From contig CAVOKJ010000003.1 of assembly GCA_963696495.1 (NCBI GenBank), positions 124,001-188,000 of the forward strand: a stretch of 64,000 nt of DNA, written 5' to 3'. The stretch comes from Bog-756 sp963696495 (GTDB taxonomy: Bacteria; Actinomycetota; Acidimicrobiia; Acidimicrobiales; RAAP-2). Shown here piece by piece: positions 7,833-15,130 of this stretch (position 1 is its first letter; every line of letters begins with the position of its first letter). Under the pieces are notes generated by a model. The model saw only the letters and a program-made list of their open reading frames with translations, did not search any database and was not told the DNA's origin. A program made the translations under genes and the position numbers.

Positions 7833-8819
7833 ATGGCGTCAGACGCATCCCCGGAGCCGGTGACCGGTGCACCGCCGCGCATCGGGTTCCTGGGGCCCGA
7901 GGGGACCTTCACCGAGGAGGCCCTGCTCAGCCAGGCCGACTACGCCGCGGCGAGGATCACCCCCTACGGGTCCCTCGTCGAGGTGCTGGACGCCGTCCGG
8001 GGCGGACGCGAGGACCTCGGGTTCGTCCCGCTCGAGAACGCCATCGAGGGGACGGTGCGGGACATCGTCGACAGCCTGGTGTTCGAGTTCGACCTGCGCA
8101 TCCAGCGCGAGGTGGTCCTCGACATCCACCTCCACCTCATGGCCGCCCCGGGCACCGACCTGGACGCCGTCGAGCGGGTGGCGTCCATCCCCATGGCCAC
8201 GGCCCAGTGCCGGGGATTCCTGACCGGCCGGCTGCCGCAGGCGGAGACGCTGGCCACCAACTCGACGGCCGAGGCCGCCCGGCTGCTCGGCGAAGGCGAC
8301 CCGGCCATGTCGGTGCGGCCCACCGCGGCGATCGCACCCCGGCTGGCGGCCAAGCTCTACGGCCTCGAGATCCTGGTCGAGGACGTGGAGGACCACCCCG
8401 ACAACCAGACGCGCTTCGTCTCGGTGGCCGGCACCGGCATCCCCGCGCCCACCGGCCACGACCGGACCAGCATCGCCTGCTTCCAGAGTGCCGACCACCC
8501 CGGAAGCCTCTACGCCATCCTCGGTCACTTCGCCGCCCGCAACATCAACCTGTGCAAGCTCGAGTCGAGGCCGACCAAGAAGGCGCTGGGTGACTACTGC
8601 TTCATCATCGACTTCGACGGCCACGTGGCCGACGCGGTCGTCGCCGACTGCCTCCGCGACCTCCACGCCGAACTGGCCGGCGTCAAGTTCCTCGGGTCGT
8701 ATCCGGCGGCCGGCGCCGGAGGTCCGGCCATCCGGCGGGAGGTCGAGTCCTCCATGCGCCAGGCCGGGGTGTGGCTGGACGGCCTGACAGCGGAGATCGA
8801 ACCGGGCGGGATCCGCTGA
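7833..8819 (+). CDS. pheA: prephenate dehydratase
   Basis: 328 residues, the usual length of a monofunctional prephenate dehydratase, which converts prephenate to phenylpyruvate in phenylalanine synthesis. The periplasmic-binding-like catalytic domain runs from RIGFLGPEGTFTEEALL to about residue 200, with FVPLENAIEGTVRDIVDSL and the DNQTRFVSVAG segment that carries the catalytic TRF motif. A C-terminal ACT domain follows with the ESRPTKKALGDYCFIID motif that binds phenylalanine and gives feedback inhibition. ATG 7833 follows a TATCCT box by 8 bases. A serine tRNA gene follows 43 bases downstream. Confidence 0.96.
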   Translation: MASDASPEPVTGAPPRIGFLGPEGTFTEEALLSQADYAAARITPYGSLVEVLDAVRGGREDLGFVPLENAIEGTVRDIVDSLVFEFDLRIQREVVLDIHLHLMAAPGTDLDAVERVASIPMATAQCRGFLTGRLPQAETLATNSTAEAARLLGEGDPAMSVRPTAAIAPRLAAKLYGLEILVEDVEDHPDNQTRFVSVAGTGIPAPTGHDRTSIACFQSADHPGSLYAILGHFAARNINLCKLESRPTKKALGDYCFIIDFDGHVADAVVADCLRDLHAELAGVKFLGSYPAAGAGGPAIRREVESSMRQAGVWLDGLTAEIEPGGIR

Positions 8820-8862
8820 CCCCGTTCGGCCACCGACCCGGCGGGTAGCCTGGCCGTCTCTC

Positions 8863-8947
8863 GGAGGGATGGCAGAGCGGACAAATGCGCGGCTCTTGAA
8901 AAGCCGTGAGGGGAAACCCTCCGTGGGTTCGAATCCCACTCCCTCCG
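8863..8947 (+). tRNA. tRNA-Ser(UGA)
   Basis: An 85-base class II tRNA. Acceptor stem GGAGGGA pairs with TCCCTCC (8940-8946) and is followed by discriminator G. The anticodon stem 8890-8894/8902-8906 closes the loop CTTGAAA with anticodon TGA at 8897-8899, reading UCA. The long variable arm (GAGGG-GAAA-CCCTC) is typical of tRNA-Ser, and the T arm has GGGTTCGAATCCC. CCA is not encoded. Confidence 0.97.
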
Positions 8948-8986
8948 CTGTGTGATGTCGCGAGACATAAGCGACGATGCCTCGAG

Positions 8987-9003
8987 ACACCGGAGACCGG
9001 TGT
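8987..9003. terminator. short hairpin between tRNA-Ser and the betaine-binding gene
   Basis: ACACCGG-AGA-CCGGTGT forms a perfect 7-bp stem with a 3-base loop in the gap between the tRNA and the convergent end of the substrate-binding-protein gene. There is no U-tract, so a terminator role is only possible. The gap also has several GAGACA/TGTC-like short repeats. Confidence 0.3.
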
Positions 9004-9041
9004 GTCAAGACATCGGAGACACCCGGTGGACCGGCGTCCGC

Positions 9042-9950
9042 TCAGAGCAGTCCCTGGGACTTGAGCCAGGACTCGGCCACCGCTGCCGGCTGCTTCTTGT
9101 CGGACGTCACCTCGACGTTGAGCTTGGAGATGGCGTTGGTCGTCAGCTTCCCGTTCAACTTGGCCAGCGCGTCCCTCACCGCCGAGGTGTCCACCGAGGT
9201 GCGGATCACCGGCACGATGTAGTCGGCCCCTTCGAGGTGCTTGTTGTCGGTCAGGGCCACGAAGTTGTTGTCCACCACGTTGCCGTCACTCGAGAACAGT
9301 TCGACCACCTGGACCTCGTTGTTCTTGAGGGCGGCGACGCTGAGCGGCCCGGCTTCGTCAGTGGACTTGAACCCGGCGAACTTGAGGCCGTAGACCGACT
9401 TGAGCCCCGGCTCACAGCCGGCGAACGTCGGGCACTCCGGCGGTCCACCCAGCGTCAGCTTCGACGCATACGGCTTCAGACTGGACAGGGTGGTCAGGTG
9501 GTCCTTCTTGGCCGTGGCCTTGGTGACGGCGAAGACGTTCGTGTCGAGCGCCTGGGACGCCGGCAGCACCGTGACGTGCGAAGCGGCAAGCTTCTTGTTG
9601 TCGGCGGCGATGGCCGTGGTGATCTGGTCACCGGCCGGCTGCGGGGTCCCCCCGTGGAGGTAGCCCAGCAGCGATGCCGCGTAGTCGGGCTCGAGGTCGA
9701 TCTGGCCGTGCTCGATCGCCGGCACCACGATGGCCCGGGTGCCCAGCGCCGGCTCCACCTTCACCGGGTAGCCGGCGTGGGACAGCACGTCCCCGTACAT
9801 GTTGGCGACGATCTCCTGCTCCTCGAAGTTGGTCGACCCGATGGTGATGGTCGGCTTCGAACTGGCCCCGGCCACGCCTCCGAGGGCGACGATCCCCATC
9901 GTCGAGGAGATCAGAGCGGCGGTGATCAGGATCGCACGGCGGTGTGACAT
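9042..9950 (-). CDS. glycine betaine/osmolyte ABC transporter substrate-binding protein (OpuCC-like)
   Basis: 302 residues from ATG 9950, chosen for GAAAGG upstream at suitable spacing. Residues 1-33 form a Sec signal peptide (hydrophobic AILITAALISSTMGIVALGG, with a likely cut near AGA-SSK). There is no lipobox Cys, which is odd for a binding protein of a monoderm; it may stay anchored by an uncleaved signal. The mature protein starts ITIGSTNFEEQEIVANMYGDV, typical of OpuAC/OpuCC proteins for betaine, choline or related quaternary amines, followed by GTRAIVVPAIEHGQIDLEPDY. It is third in a minus-strand operon after two permeases, with a 95-base gap that holds a possible separate promoter. 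Confidence 0.88.
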   Translation of the reverse strand: MSHRRAILITAALISSTMGIVALGGVAGASSKPTITIGSTNFEEQEIVANMYGDVLSHAGYPVKVEPALGTRAIVVPAIEHGQIDLEPDYAASLLGYLHGGTPQPAGDQITTAIAADNKKLAASHVTVLPASQALDTNVFAVTKATAKKDHLTTLSSLKPYASKLTLGGPPECPTFAGCEPGLKSVYGLKFAGFKSTDEAGPLSVAALKNNEVQVVELFSSDGNVVDNNFVALTDNKHLEGADYIVPVIRTSVDTSAVRDALAKLNGKLTTNAISKLNVEVTSDKKQPAAVAESWLKSQGLL

Positions 9951-9982
9951 CAGGGCCCTTTCGTAGAACGGCGGTTGCATTG

Positions 9983-9995
9983 TCGACTAAGTCGA
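9983..9995. promoter_or_regulatory. 13-bp perfect palindrome upstream of the binding-protein gene
   Basis: TCGACTAAGTCGA lies 33-45 bases upstream of the ATG at 9950 and just downstream of the proposed promoter (10006-10033), a position fitting a repressor operator. The regulator is not identified. Confidence 0.4.
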
Positions 9996-10005
9996 TCAGC
10001 TTACA

Positions 10006-10033
10006 ATAGTAACACAATCGCAACCTGACGCAA
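10006..10033 (-). promoter_or_regulatory. possible internal promoter for the substrate-binding gene
   Basis: On the minus strand TTGCGT (10033-10028) and TACTAT (10011-10006) are separated by 16 bases in an unusually AT-rich patch just after the upstream permease stop. This would raise binding-protein expression over the permeases, as is common for ABC importers. Confidence 0.35.
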
Positions 10034-10045
10034 CCGCGCGAGCGC

Positions 10046-10810
10046 TCAGGCCGCCGCCCTCCCCGCAACCTGCGGGACGGTACCCCGCGGCGCCCGGTTC
10101 AATCCCGAAAGCTGGCGTCGTAGCGGCGCCGGGGTCAGGGCCCTCTGCACGGCACCCAGGCCGAAGGCCACCAGACCGGCGAGGGCGGCCACCAGGAGCG
10201 CACCGGCAAAGGCTTCGACGGTGTCGTTGGTATTGAGCCCGGCGATGATCGGTGTGCCGAGGTCGCTGAAGCTCACATAGGCGGCCAGGGTGGAGGTGGC
10301 GACCACCTCGATCGACGCGGTCCGGACCCCGGCCATCAGGACCGGGATGGCCAGGGGGAGTTCGACCCGGCGCAGGACCTGGCCGGCGGTCAGGCCCATG
10401 GCGGACGCGGCTTCCCGCACGTCGGTGTCCACCTCGCGAATCCCGACGTAGGTATTGGTGAGGATGGGCGGGATGGCCAGGATGACCAGCGCCAGGAAGG
10501 CGGCCAGGAACCCTCCCCATCGGAGGGAGATCGCCGGGATGATGGCGAACAGGGTCAGCAGGGCGAGACTGGGCACGGCCCGGGCCGCGTTTGCCGCGTT
10601 GATGGCCACCAGGCCGCCCCGGCCGGTGTGCCCCAGCACCAGTCCGAGACCCCCGCCGATGACGACGGCGCCGAGCACGACGGCGAAGGACAGTTCCAGC
10701 TGGTGCCAGGCCAACTCGGGGATCCCGCTCGATCCCTTCCAGTTCGCCGCCGTGGCGAACCAGTCCCAGACGCTGGCCATGAAGTGGCGGAAGTGGTCCC
10801 AGACCTGCAC
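10046..10810 (-). CDS. ABC transporter permease for glycine betaine/osmolyte (OpuCB/OpuCD-like)
   Basis: 254 residues with about six membrane segments and the BPD_transp_1 cytoplasmic loop EAASAMGLTAGQVLRRVELPLAIPVLMAG, the EAA motif that docks on the ATPase (EAASAMGLTAGQVLRRVELP). The order and similarity to the neighbouring permease indicate an OpuB/OpuC-type heterodimeric channel. The GTG start at 10810 begins one base after the TGA of the upstream permease (10812-10814), so translation is coupled. The C-terminal 35 residues are basic and Pro-rich. Function is inferred from family and cluster; the exact osmolyte is unknown. Confidence 0.87.
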   Translation of the reverse strand: MQVWDHFRHFMASVWDWFATAANWKGSSGIPELAWHQLELSFAVVLGAVVIGGGLGLVLGHTGRGGLVAINAANAARAVPSLALLTLFAIIPAISLRWGGFLAAFLALVILAIPPILTNTYVGIREVDTDVREAASAMGLTAGQVLRRVELPLAIPVLMAGVRTASIEVVATSTLAAYVSFSDLGTPIIAGLNTNDTVEAFAGALLVAALAGLVAFGLGAVQRALTPAPLRRQLSGLNRAPRGTVPQVAGRAAA

Positions 10811-10811
10811 G

Positions 10812-11489
10812 TCAGTTCGCCCGCGCCCGCCGGGACGTCCGGGTCCACGGGATGGCCAGGCGTTGCACGCCCACCACGACGAGGTCGAAGAGGGCGGCCA
10901 GGGCCACCGAGAGCACGAGCCCGACGATGATGGGGGTGTAGTAGCCGATGTTGAAGCCGTAGGTGATCTGCTGTCCCAGGCCTCCCAAGCCGATCAGGGC
11001 GGTCACCGTCACCAGACCGATCACGGTGGCCCCGGCGATGCGCAGGCCGGCGAAGATGTAGGGAAGGGCCAACGGCAGATCCACACGCAGCAGCGCCGAT
11101 GTCGGGGTGTAGCCCATGGCGACCGCCGCCTCACGGGCTTCGGCGGGCACGGCGTCGAGGCCGGCCACGGTGTTCCAGATGAGGATGAGCAGGGTGTAGC
11201 CCACCAGGGCGAACTCGGCCGTCGGATAGGACGCCACATAGCCGGTGATCGGTCCGAGGATGGCGAAGAGGGCCAGGGAGGGGATGATGTACAGCGCGCT
11301 GGCCACCCCGAACACCGGCACCCTGACGATCCGGTAGCGCCATGCCAGCAGGGCCAGGGGGATGGAGATGGCCGTGCCGATGGCCAGTGCCAACAGGCTG
11401 AGTGACACGTGTTGGACCACATCGGCCCAGATCTGACTCCACTGGCCCGTGACGTAGCTCCACTGGAAGAACGGCTGGGCCGCGACCAT
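10812..11489 (-). CDS. ABC transporter permease for glycine betaine/osmolyte (OpuCB-like)
   Basis: 225 residues from ATG 11489 (MVAAQPFFQWSYV). It has about six membrane segments (for example HVSLSLLALAIGTAISIPLA and VFGVASALYIIPSLALFAIL) and the EAA loop EAREAAVAMGYTPTSALLRV followed by DLPLALPYIFAGLRIA. It is the first gene of the minus-strand half of the betaine-type importer, followed by the second permease and the binding protein. The ATPase gene is divergent (start 11560), so the 70-base gap must hold promoters for both directions. The frame continues upstream of 11489 into that gap, but the permease fold starts here. Confidence 0.87.
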   Translation of the reverse strand: MVAAQPFFQWSYVTGQWSQIWADVVQHVSLSLLALAIGTAISIPLALLAWRYRIVRVPVFGVASALYIIPSLALFAILGPITGYVASYPTAEFALVGYTLLILIWNTVAGLDAVPAEAREAAVAMGYTPTSALLRVDLPLALPYIFAGLRIAGATVIGLVTVTALIGLGGLGQQITYGFNIGYYTPIIVGLVLSVALAALFDLVVVGVQRLAIPWTRTSRRARAN

Positions 11490-11545
11490 GCGACGAGAGT
11501 ACTTCGGGCGTGATCGATCCCGATCAATCCCACATGACCGATTGC

Positions 11546-11551
11546 TAGCGT
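11546..11551 (+). promoter_or_regulatory. -10 box TAGCGT for the osmolyte ATPase gene
   Basis: TAGCGT ends 8 bases before ATG 11560 in the divergent gap; leaderless transcript expected. Confidence 0.5.
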
Positions 11552-11559
11552 GGGGATTC

Positions 11560-12678
11560 ATGATCACGCTGGAAGGGGTCTCCAAGTCCTATGGCTCCGG
11601 CCAGGTGGCGGTCGCCGACCTCAGTCTCGAGATCGGGGACGGGGAGCTCACCGCCCTCGTGGGCCCGTCCGGCTGCGGCAAGACCACCACGCTTCGGATG
11701 ATCAACCGGCTCATCGAGCCGACCTCCGGGCGGATACTCATCGACGGCGAGAACGTCCTGACCAAGGACCCCGTGATCATGCGCCGGGGCATCGGGTACG
11801 TCATCCAGCAGGGCGGGCTGTTCCCCCACCGCCGCGTGTTCGACAACGTCGCCGTGGTCCCGCGGCTGCTCGGCTGGGACAGCGATCGGGTCGACCGCCG
11901 CGTCAATGAGCTGCTCGAGATGGTGGGCCTCGAGCCTGCTGACTACGGACGCCGATTCCCCCATGAGCTGTCCGGTGGTGAACGCCAACGGGTGGGCGTG
12001 GCCCGCGCCCTCGGGGCGGACCCACCGGTCCTGCTCATGGACGAGCCGTTCGGCGCCGTGGACCCGGTCACGCGCCAGCGCCTGCAGAACCAGTTTCTCG
12101 ATCTGCAGAAGGAACTCAAGAAGTCCATCGTCTTCGTGACCCACGACATCGAGGAGGCGGCGAAGCTCGGCGATCGCATTGCCATCCTCTCCAAGGGTGG
12201 GGTGCTCGAGCAGTACGACACCCCGGCCGAGATCCTCGGACGGCCGGGCACCCCGTTCGTGGCCGACTTCGTCGGCACCGATCGTGGCGTCCGGCGCCTG
12301 GCGGTGGTGGGCGTCGACGTCGCCGACCTCGCACAGCCCCCGACCGTCTCCCCGACGTCCACCATGGACGTGGCCCGCAAATCGGGGGGCGACGACCATG
12401 CCCACACGGCCATCGTGGTCGGGGAGGACGGAGTCCTGGCCGGGTGGATCCCACTGGCCGGGACCGAGACCGGCCTGGTGCGCGACCACGTCGAGCCGTT
12501 CGCGGCGCAGGTGCCCCTCGGCACGACACTGCGAGCCGCTCTCGGAGAGATGCTCCTCCACGACATGCGCTGGCTGCCGGTGGTCGACCAGGACGACCGG
12601 TATCTCGGTGTCCTCACTCCGAACCGGCTCCACGCCGCCATGCGACGCTCGGTGGGAGGGACGGCCGTCGAGTCGTAG
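11560..12678 (+). CDS. glycine betaine/osmolyte ABC transporter ATPase with CBS region (OpuCA-like)
   Basis: 372 residues. Walker A GPSGCGKTT is at residues 35-43, the Q-loop in VIQQGGLFPHR, the ABC signature LSGGERQRVGVARAL, Walker B LLMDEPFGAVD and the switch His in VFVTHDIEEA. Residues after about 250 form a CBS-type region ending HDMRWLPVVDQDDRYLGVLT; in OpuA/OpuC ATPases this module senses ionic strength or c-di-AMP and gates transport. The ATG is set by the start of the ABC domain and a TAGCGT box 8 bases upstream. It is divergent from its two permeases and binding protein, whereas in Bacillus opuC all genes form one operon. Confidence 0.93.
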   Translation: MITLEGVSKSYGSGQVAVADLSLEIGDGELTALVGPSGCGKTTTLRMINRLIEPTSGRILIDGENVLTKDPVIMRRGIGYVIQQGGLFPHRRVFDNVAVVPRLLGWDSDRVDRRVNELLEMVGLEPADYGRRFPHELSGGERQRVGVARALGADPPVLLMDEPFGAVDPVTRQRLQNQFLDLQKELKKSIVFVTHDIEEAAKLGDRIAILSKGGVLEQYDTPAEILGRPGTPFVADFVGTDRGVRRLAVVGVDVADLAQPPTVSPTSTMDVARKSGGDDHAHTAIVVGEDGVLAGWIPLAGTETGLVRDHVEPFAAQVPLGTTLRAALGEMLLHDMRWLPVVDQDDRYLGVLTPNRLHAAMRRSVGGTAVES

Positions 12679-12763
12679 GCGCTCCGGGAGCCCGCCTTCT
12701 CGAGTGATCCCCTGAGGGAGTCGGCCGACACCATCGGCGGGGTCCCTGTGTGAAACTCGTCGC

Positions 12764-13966
12764 GTGCAATGGCCCGAAGGATTCCTGTGGGGGACCGGCG
12801 CGTCGTCGACGCAGTGCGAGGGTGCGGCACCGGCGTCGGACTGGTGGGACTGGGAGCGGTCGGGTCATGCGCCGCCGTCGGGTGACGGCAACGGCTTCGC
12901 CCGCCGGTACGCCGAGGACTTCGCCCTGCTGGCCGGACTGGGGTTGACCCACCACCGCCTGTCGGTGGAGTGGGCGCGCCTCGAGCCCGAGCCGGGCGTC
13001 CACGATGCAGCAGCCGTCGGCCACTACCGCGACGTCCTGGCCGCCGCCCACGATGCGGGCGTCTCACCGTGGGTGAGCCTCCACCACTTCACGCTGCCGG
13101 GGTGGTTCCTGGCGACGGGCGGCTTCCTGGTCGAGTCCAACCGGACGGAGGTCTGGCGCCGCCACGTCGACTTCGTGGCCGAGACGTTCGGCGACCTGGT
13201 GGTCGGCTGGAAGCCGGTCAACGAGACGAACTACTACGCCCGGGCCGCCTACGGCGGCCGCGGATGGCCGCCCGGCCACGATGATCCCGCCGAGGTGGCG
13301 GCGGTCAACGAGGCGATGCACCTGGCCAACGCCGAGGCCGCCGTGCGGCTGGGTCAGACGGGGGCACCGGTCTCCTCGATCTTCGGGCTGTCCCCGATCG
13401 TGCCCCAGGACGACGACCCGGCCACGGTGTCGATGTCCCAGGCCCTGTTCGACTACCACTGGGCCCCCTGGATCGGGCTCTTCCGCGACGGCGTCCTGCG
13501 GGTCCCCGGCCGCGGCCCGGTCGAGCGACCGGACCTCGTCGGCTTCGTCGACATGATCGGGTTCTCCTACTACGGCACCATGGGCGTCCGGGACGGTCGG
13601 CTGAACATCCACCCGCCGGATGCGCCACGCTCGCCCCTGGGCTACGGAATCTGGGCCGACGGCCTCGGACTCGTGCTCGACCGGATCCACGAGGAGCTGC
13701 CCGGCACCCCGGTCCTCGTCGCCGAGTTCGGCATCGGCACCGACGACGATGCCGCCCGGGCCGACTATCTCACCCAGGGCCTCGCCGTCGTGCACGACGC
13801 CGTTCTCCGCGGCGTCGATGTGCGCGGGCTGTTCCACTGGACGGCGGTGGACAACTACGAGTGGCTCCACGGCTACGACGTCTCCTTCGGGATCATCGAC
13901 CGCCACCGGTCCGTGCGCGCCAGCGCCCGGGTCCTGGCCCGGGAGGCGATGCCGGGAGCACAGTGA
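12764..13966 (+). CDS. GH1 family glycoside hydrolase (beta-glucosidase-like)
   Basis: 400 residues from GTG 12764. The start FLWGTGASSTQCEG and the internal HRLSVEWARLEPEPG, SLHHFTLPGWF and DMIGFSYYG segments define the GH1 (beta/alpha)8 barrel. The acid/base Glu154 lies in KPVNETNYY, where GH1 enzymes usually have NEP, and the nucleophile Glu321 in VAEFGIG, where TENG is usual; both glutamates are kept but both motifs are altered. At 400 residues it is shorter than typical beta-glucosidases (about 450). Substrate specificity may therefore differ. No signal peptide is present, so it should be cytoplasmic. It lies 85 bases after the osmolyte ATPase gene. Confidence 0.85.
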   Translation: MQWPEGFLWGTGASSTQCEGAAPASDWWDWERSGHAPPSGDGNGFARRYAEDFALLAGLGLTHHRLSVEWARLEPEPGVHDAAAVGHYRDVLAAAHDAGVSPWVSLHHFTLPGWFLATGGFLVESNRTEVWRRHVDFVAETFGDLVVGWKPVNETNYYARAAYGGRGWPPGHDDPAEVAAVNEAMHLANAEAAVRLGQTGAPVSSIFGLSPIVPQDDDPATVSMSQALFDYHWAPWIGLFRDGVLRVPGRGPVERPDLVGFVDMIGFSYYGTMGVRDGRLNIHPPDAPRSPLGYGIWADGLGLVLDRIHEELPGTPVLVAEFGIGTDDDAARADYLTQGLAVVHDAVLRGVDVRGLFHWTAVDNYEWLHGYDVSFGIIDRHRSVRASARVLAREAMPGAQ

Positions 13967-13997
13967 TCCCGGCTCGCCGTCGCCGTGTCCCGACCGG

Positions 13998-14438
13998 TCA
14001 GGCGGGATCCATGCCGAACCGGGCCATGAGCGCACGCTCCTCGTCGGGAGTGGGTGGCTCGTCACCCGACCACAGCTCGTGCAGGCCGGCGAAGTACGCG
14101 TCCATGGCCGGGGCGTGGATGACCAGGAGCCGCGCCGGGACGTCACCGGCATTGCCGAACGTGTGCGCCGTGCCCCGTGGGATCAGGACGAATCCCTCCG
14201 GGCCGAGGGTGAGCTCGTCGCCCTCCACGATCACCGACACCAGGCCGTCCAGCACGAAGTAGGCCTCCGAGCAGTTGGTGTGACGATGCGGCGGAGGACG
14301 GCGGCCAGCTGGTGGCAGCGTGCGCTCCATCAACGAGAAGTCCCCACCGTCCTGCTCGGCCAGTGCCTTGAAGAACATGGCGCTCCCGCGGGCGGAGTAC
14401 CGCCTCACGCCCTCACCCCGGCCGACGACTCGAGCCAT
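13998..14438 (-). CDS. cupin-domain protein
   Basis: 146 residues from ATG 14438, preceded by GGAGGTG at ideal spacing and by TACCAT (14463-14458) as a probable -10. The cupin motif 1 metal site is HRHTNCSEAYFVLDG (His, His, Glu) and motif 2 follows as PRGTAHTFGN, giving the fourth ligand His. Such single-domain cupins are small-molecule enzymes or binding proteins; the substrate cannot be told. C-terminal residues EPPTPDEERALMARFGMDP form a helical tail. It converges on the GH1 gene and is divergent from the gene at 14526. Confidence 0.85.
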   Translation of the reverse strand: MARVVGRGEGVRRYSARGSAMFFKALAEQDGGDFSLMERTLPPAGRRPPPHRHTNCSEAYFVLDGLVSVIVEGDELTLGPEGFVLIPRGTAHTFGNAGDVPARLLVIHAPAMDAYFAGLHELWSGDEPPTPDEERALMARFGMDPA

Positions 14439-14513
14439 CACACACCTCCGGTGCCGAATGGTAGGGCAGGCACCGTGGTCGTGGTCGTCCCGGCACGTCC
14501 CACCGCGACCCCG

Positions 14514-14519
14514 TAGAGT
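14514..14519 (+). promoter_or_regulatory. -10 box TAGAGT for the 14526-16245 operon
   Basis: TAGAGT ends 6 bases before the GTG at 14526; leaderless transcript expected. Confidence 0.5.
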
Positions 14520-14525
14520 GCGACC

Positions 14526-15002
14526 GTGAGCGCGGCTGAGCTGTGGGTCGAGTCCTATCAGGGCGAGGTGCTGGGTGAGGCGGTGTTCGGAGCACTGGCC
14601 GAGGGCGAGGTCGATGCTGATCGCCGGCACCAGCTCGAAGTGCTGACGCTGCTCGAACGGACCACGAAGGAGCTGGCCGATCCGGTGTTCGACCGCCGTG
14701 GGCTCGATCGTGGCGACACCCCGGCGACCTTGGCGGCCGCCCGGGAGCTGGCCGCGGCGGTGTCCGGCATCACCTGGGAGGAGTTCGTCGCCTCGATACT
14801 CCCGGTGACCGAGCAGTTCCTCGTCACGTACCACCGACTGGTCGAGCTCGCCCCCGACGATGTCGAGCGTGAGGTCGCCGAGGCGTACGTCGCCCACGAG
14901 GAGGCGCTTGCCGCCTTCGCCCGACGCTCGCTGGGCGACGAGGTCGGGGAGCCGCTCGAGGCGGTCCTCGCCCTCCCGCACGTGGCGACCGCCCTCGCCT
15001 AG
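14526..15002 (+). CDS. helical protein of unknown function (158 aa)
   Basis: The GTG start follows TAGAGT by 6 bases. The product is almost entirely helical and acidic, with LWVESYQGEVLGEAVFGALAE at the start (first 20: LWVESYQGEVLGEAVFGALA), LTLLERTTKELADPVFD in the middle and AYVAHEEALAAFARR near the end. The repeated Glu and His in amphipathic helices resemble a ferritin- or rubrerythrin-like bundle, but I cannot identify the family and this is only a fold guess. It is the first gene of a tight operon: the next ORF starts 5 bases after its TAG, and that ORF overlaps the third gene. Confidence 0.6.
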   Translation: MSAAELWVESYQGEVLGEAVFGALAEGEVDADRRHQLEVLTLLERTTKELADPVFDRRGLDRGDTPATLAAARELAAAVSGITWEEFVASILPVTEQFLVTYHRLVELAPDDVEREVAEAYVAHEEALAAFARRSLGDEVGEPLEAVLALPHVATALA

Positions 15003-15007
15003 CTGCG

Positions 15008-15130
15008 ATGCAGAGGTCCAAAGAGGTCATCGCCAGGATGCCCAGCGCCGGACCCGCCGACGTCGATCGTGCCGCAGCCGCGGCCCGTCGTGACGTCGAG
15101 CCGAAGGTGATCGACGGGATACCGACATGA
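15008..15130 (+). CDS. 40-residue ORF coupled to both neighbours
   Basis: ATG 15008 begins 5 bases after the previous stop, and the TGA at 15128-15130 overlaps the ATG of the next gene as ATGA. The 40-residue product starts MQRSKEVIARMPSAGPAD and ends EPKVIDGIPT; it is charged and helical with no cysteine or membrane segment. The tight fit on both sides favours a real small protein or a translation-coupling leader over chance, but no family is recognised. Confidence 0.5.
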   Translation: MQRSKEVIARMPSAGPADVDRAAAAARRDVEPKVIDGIPT

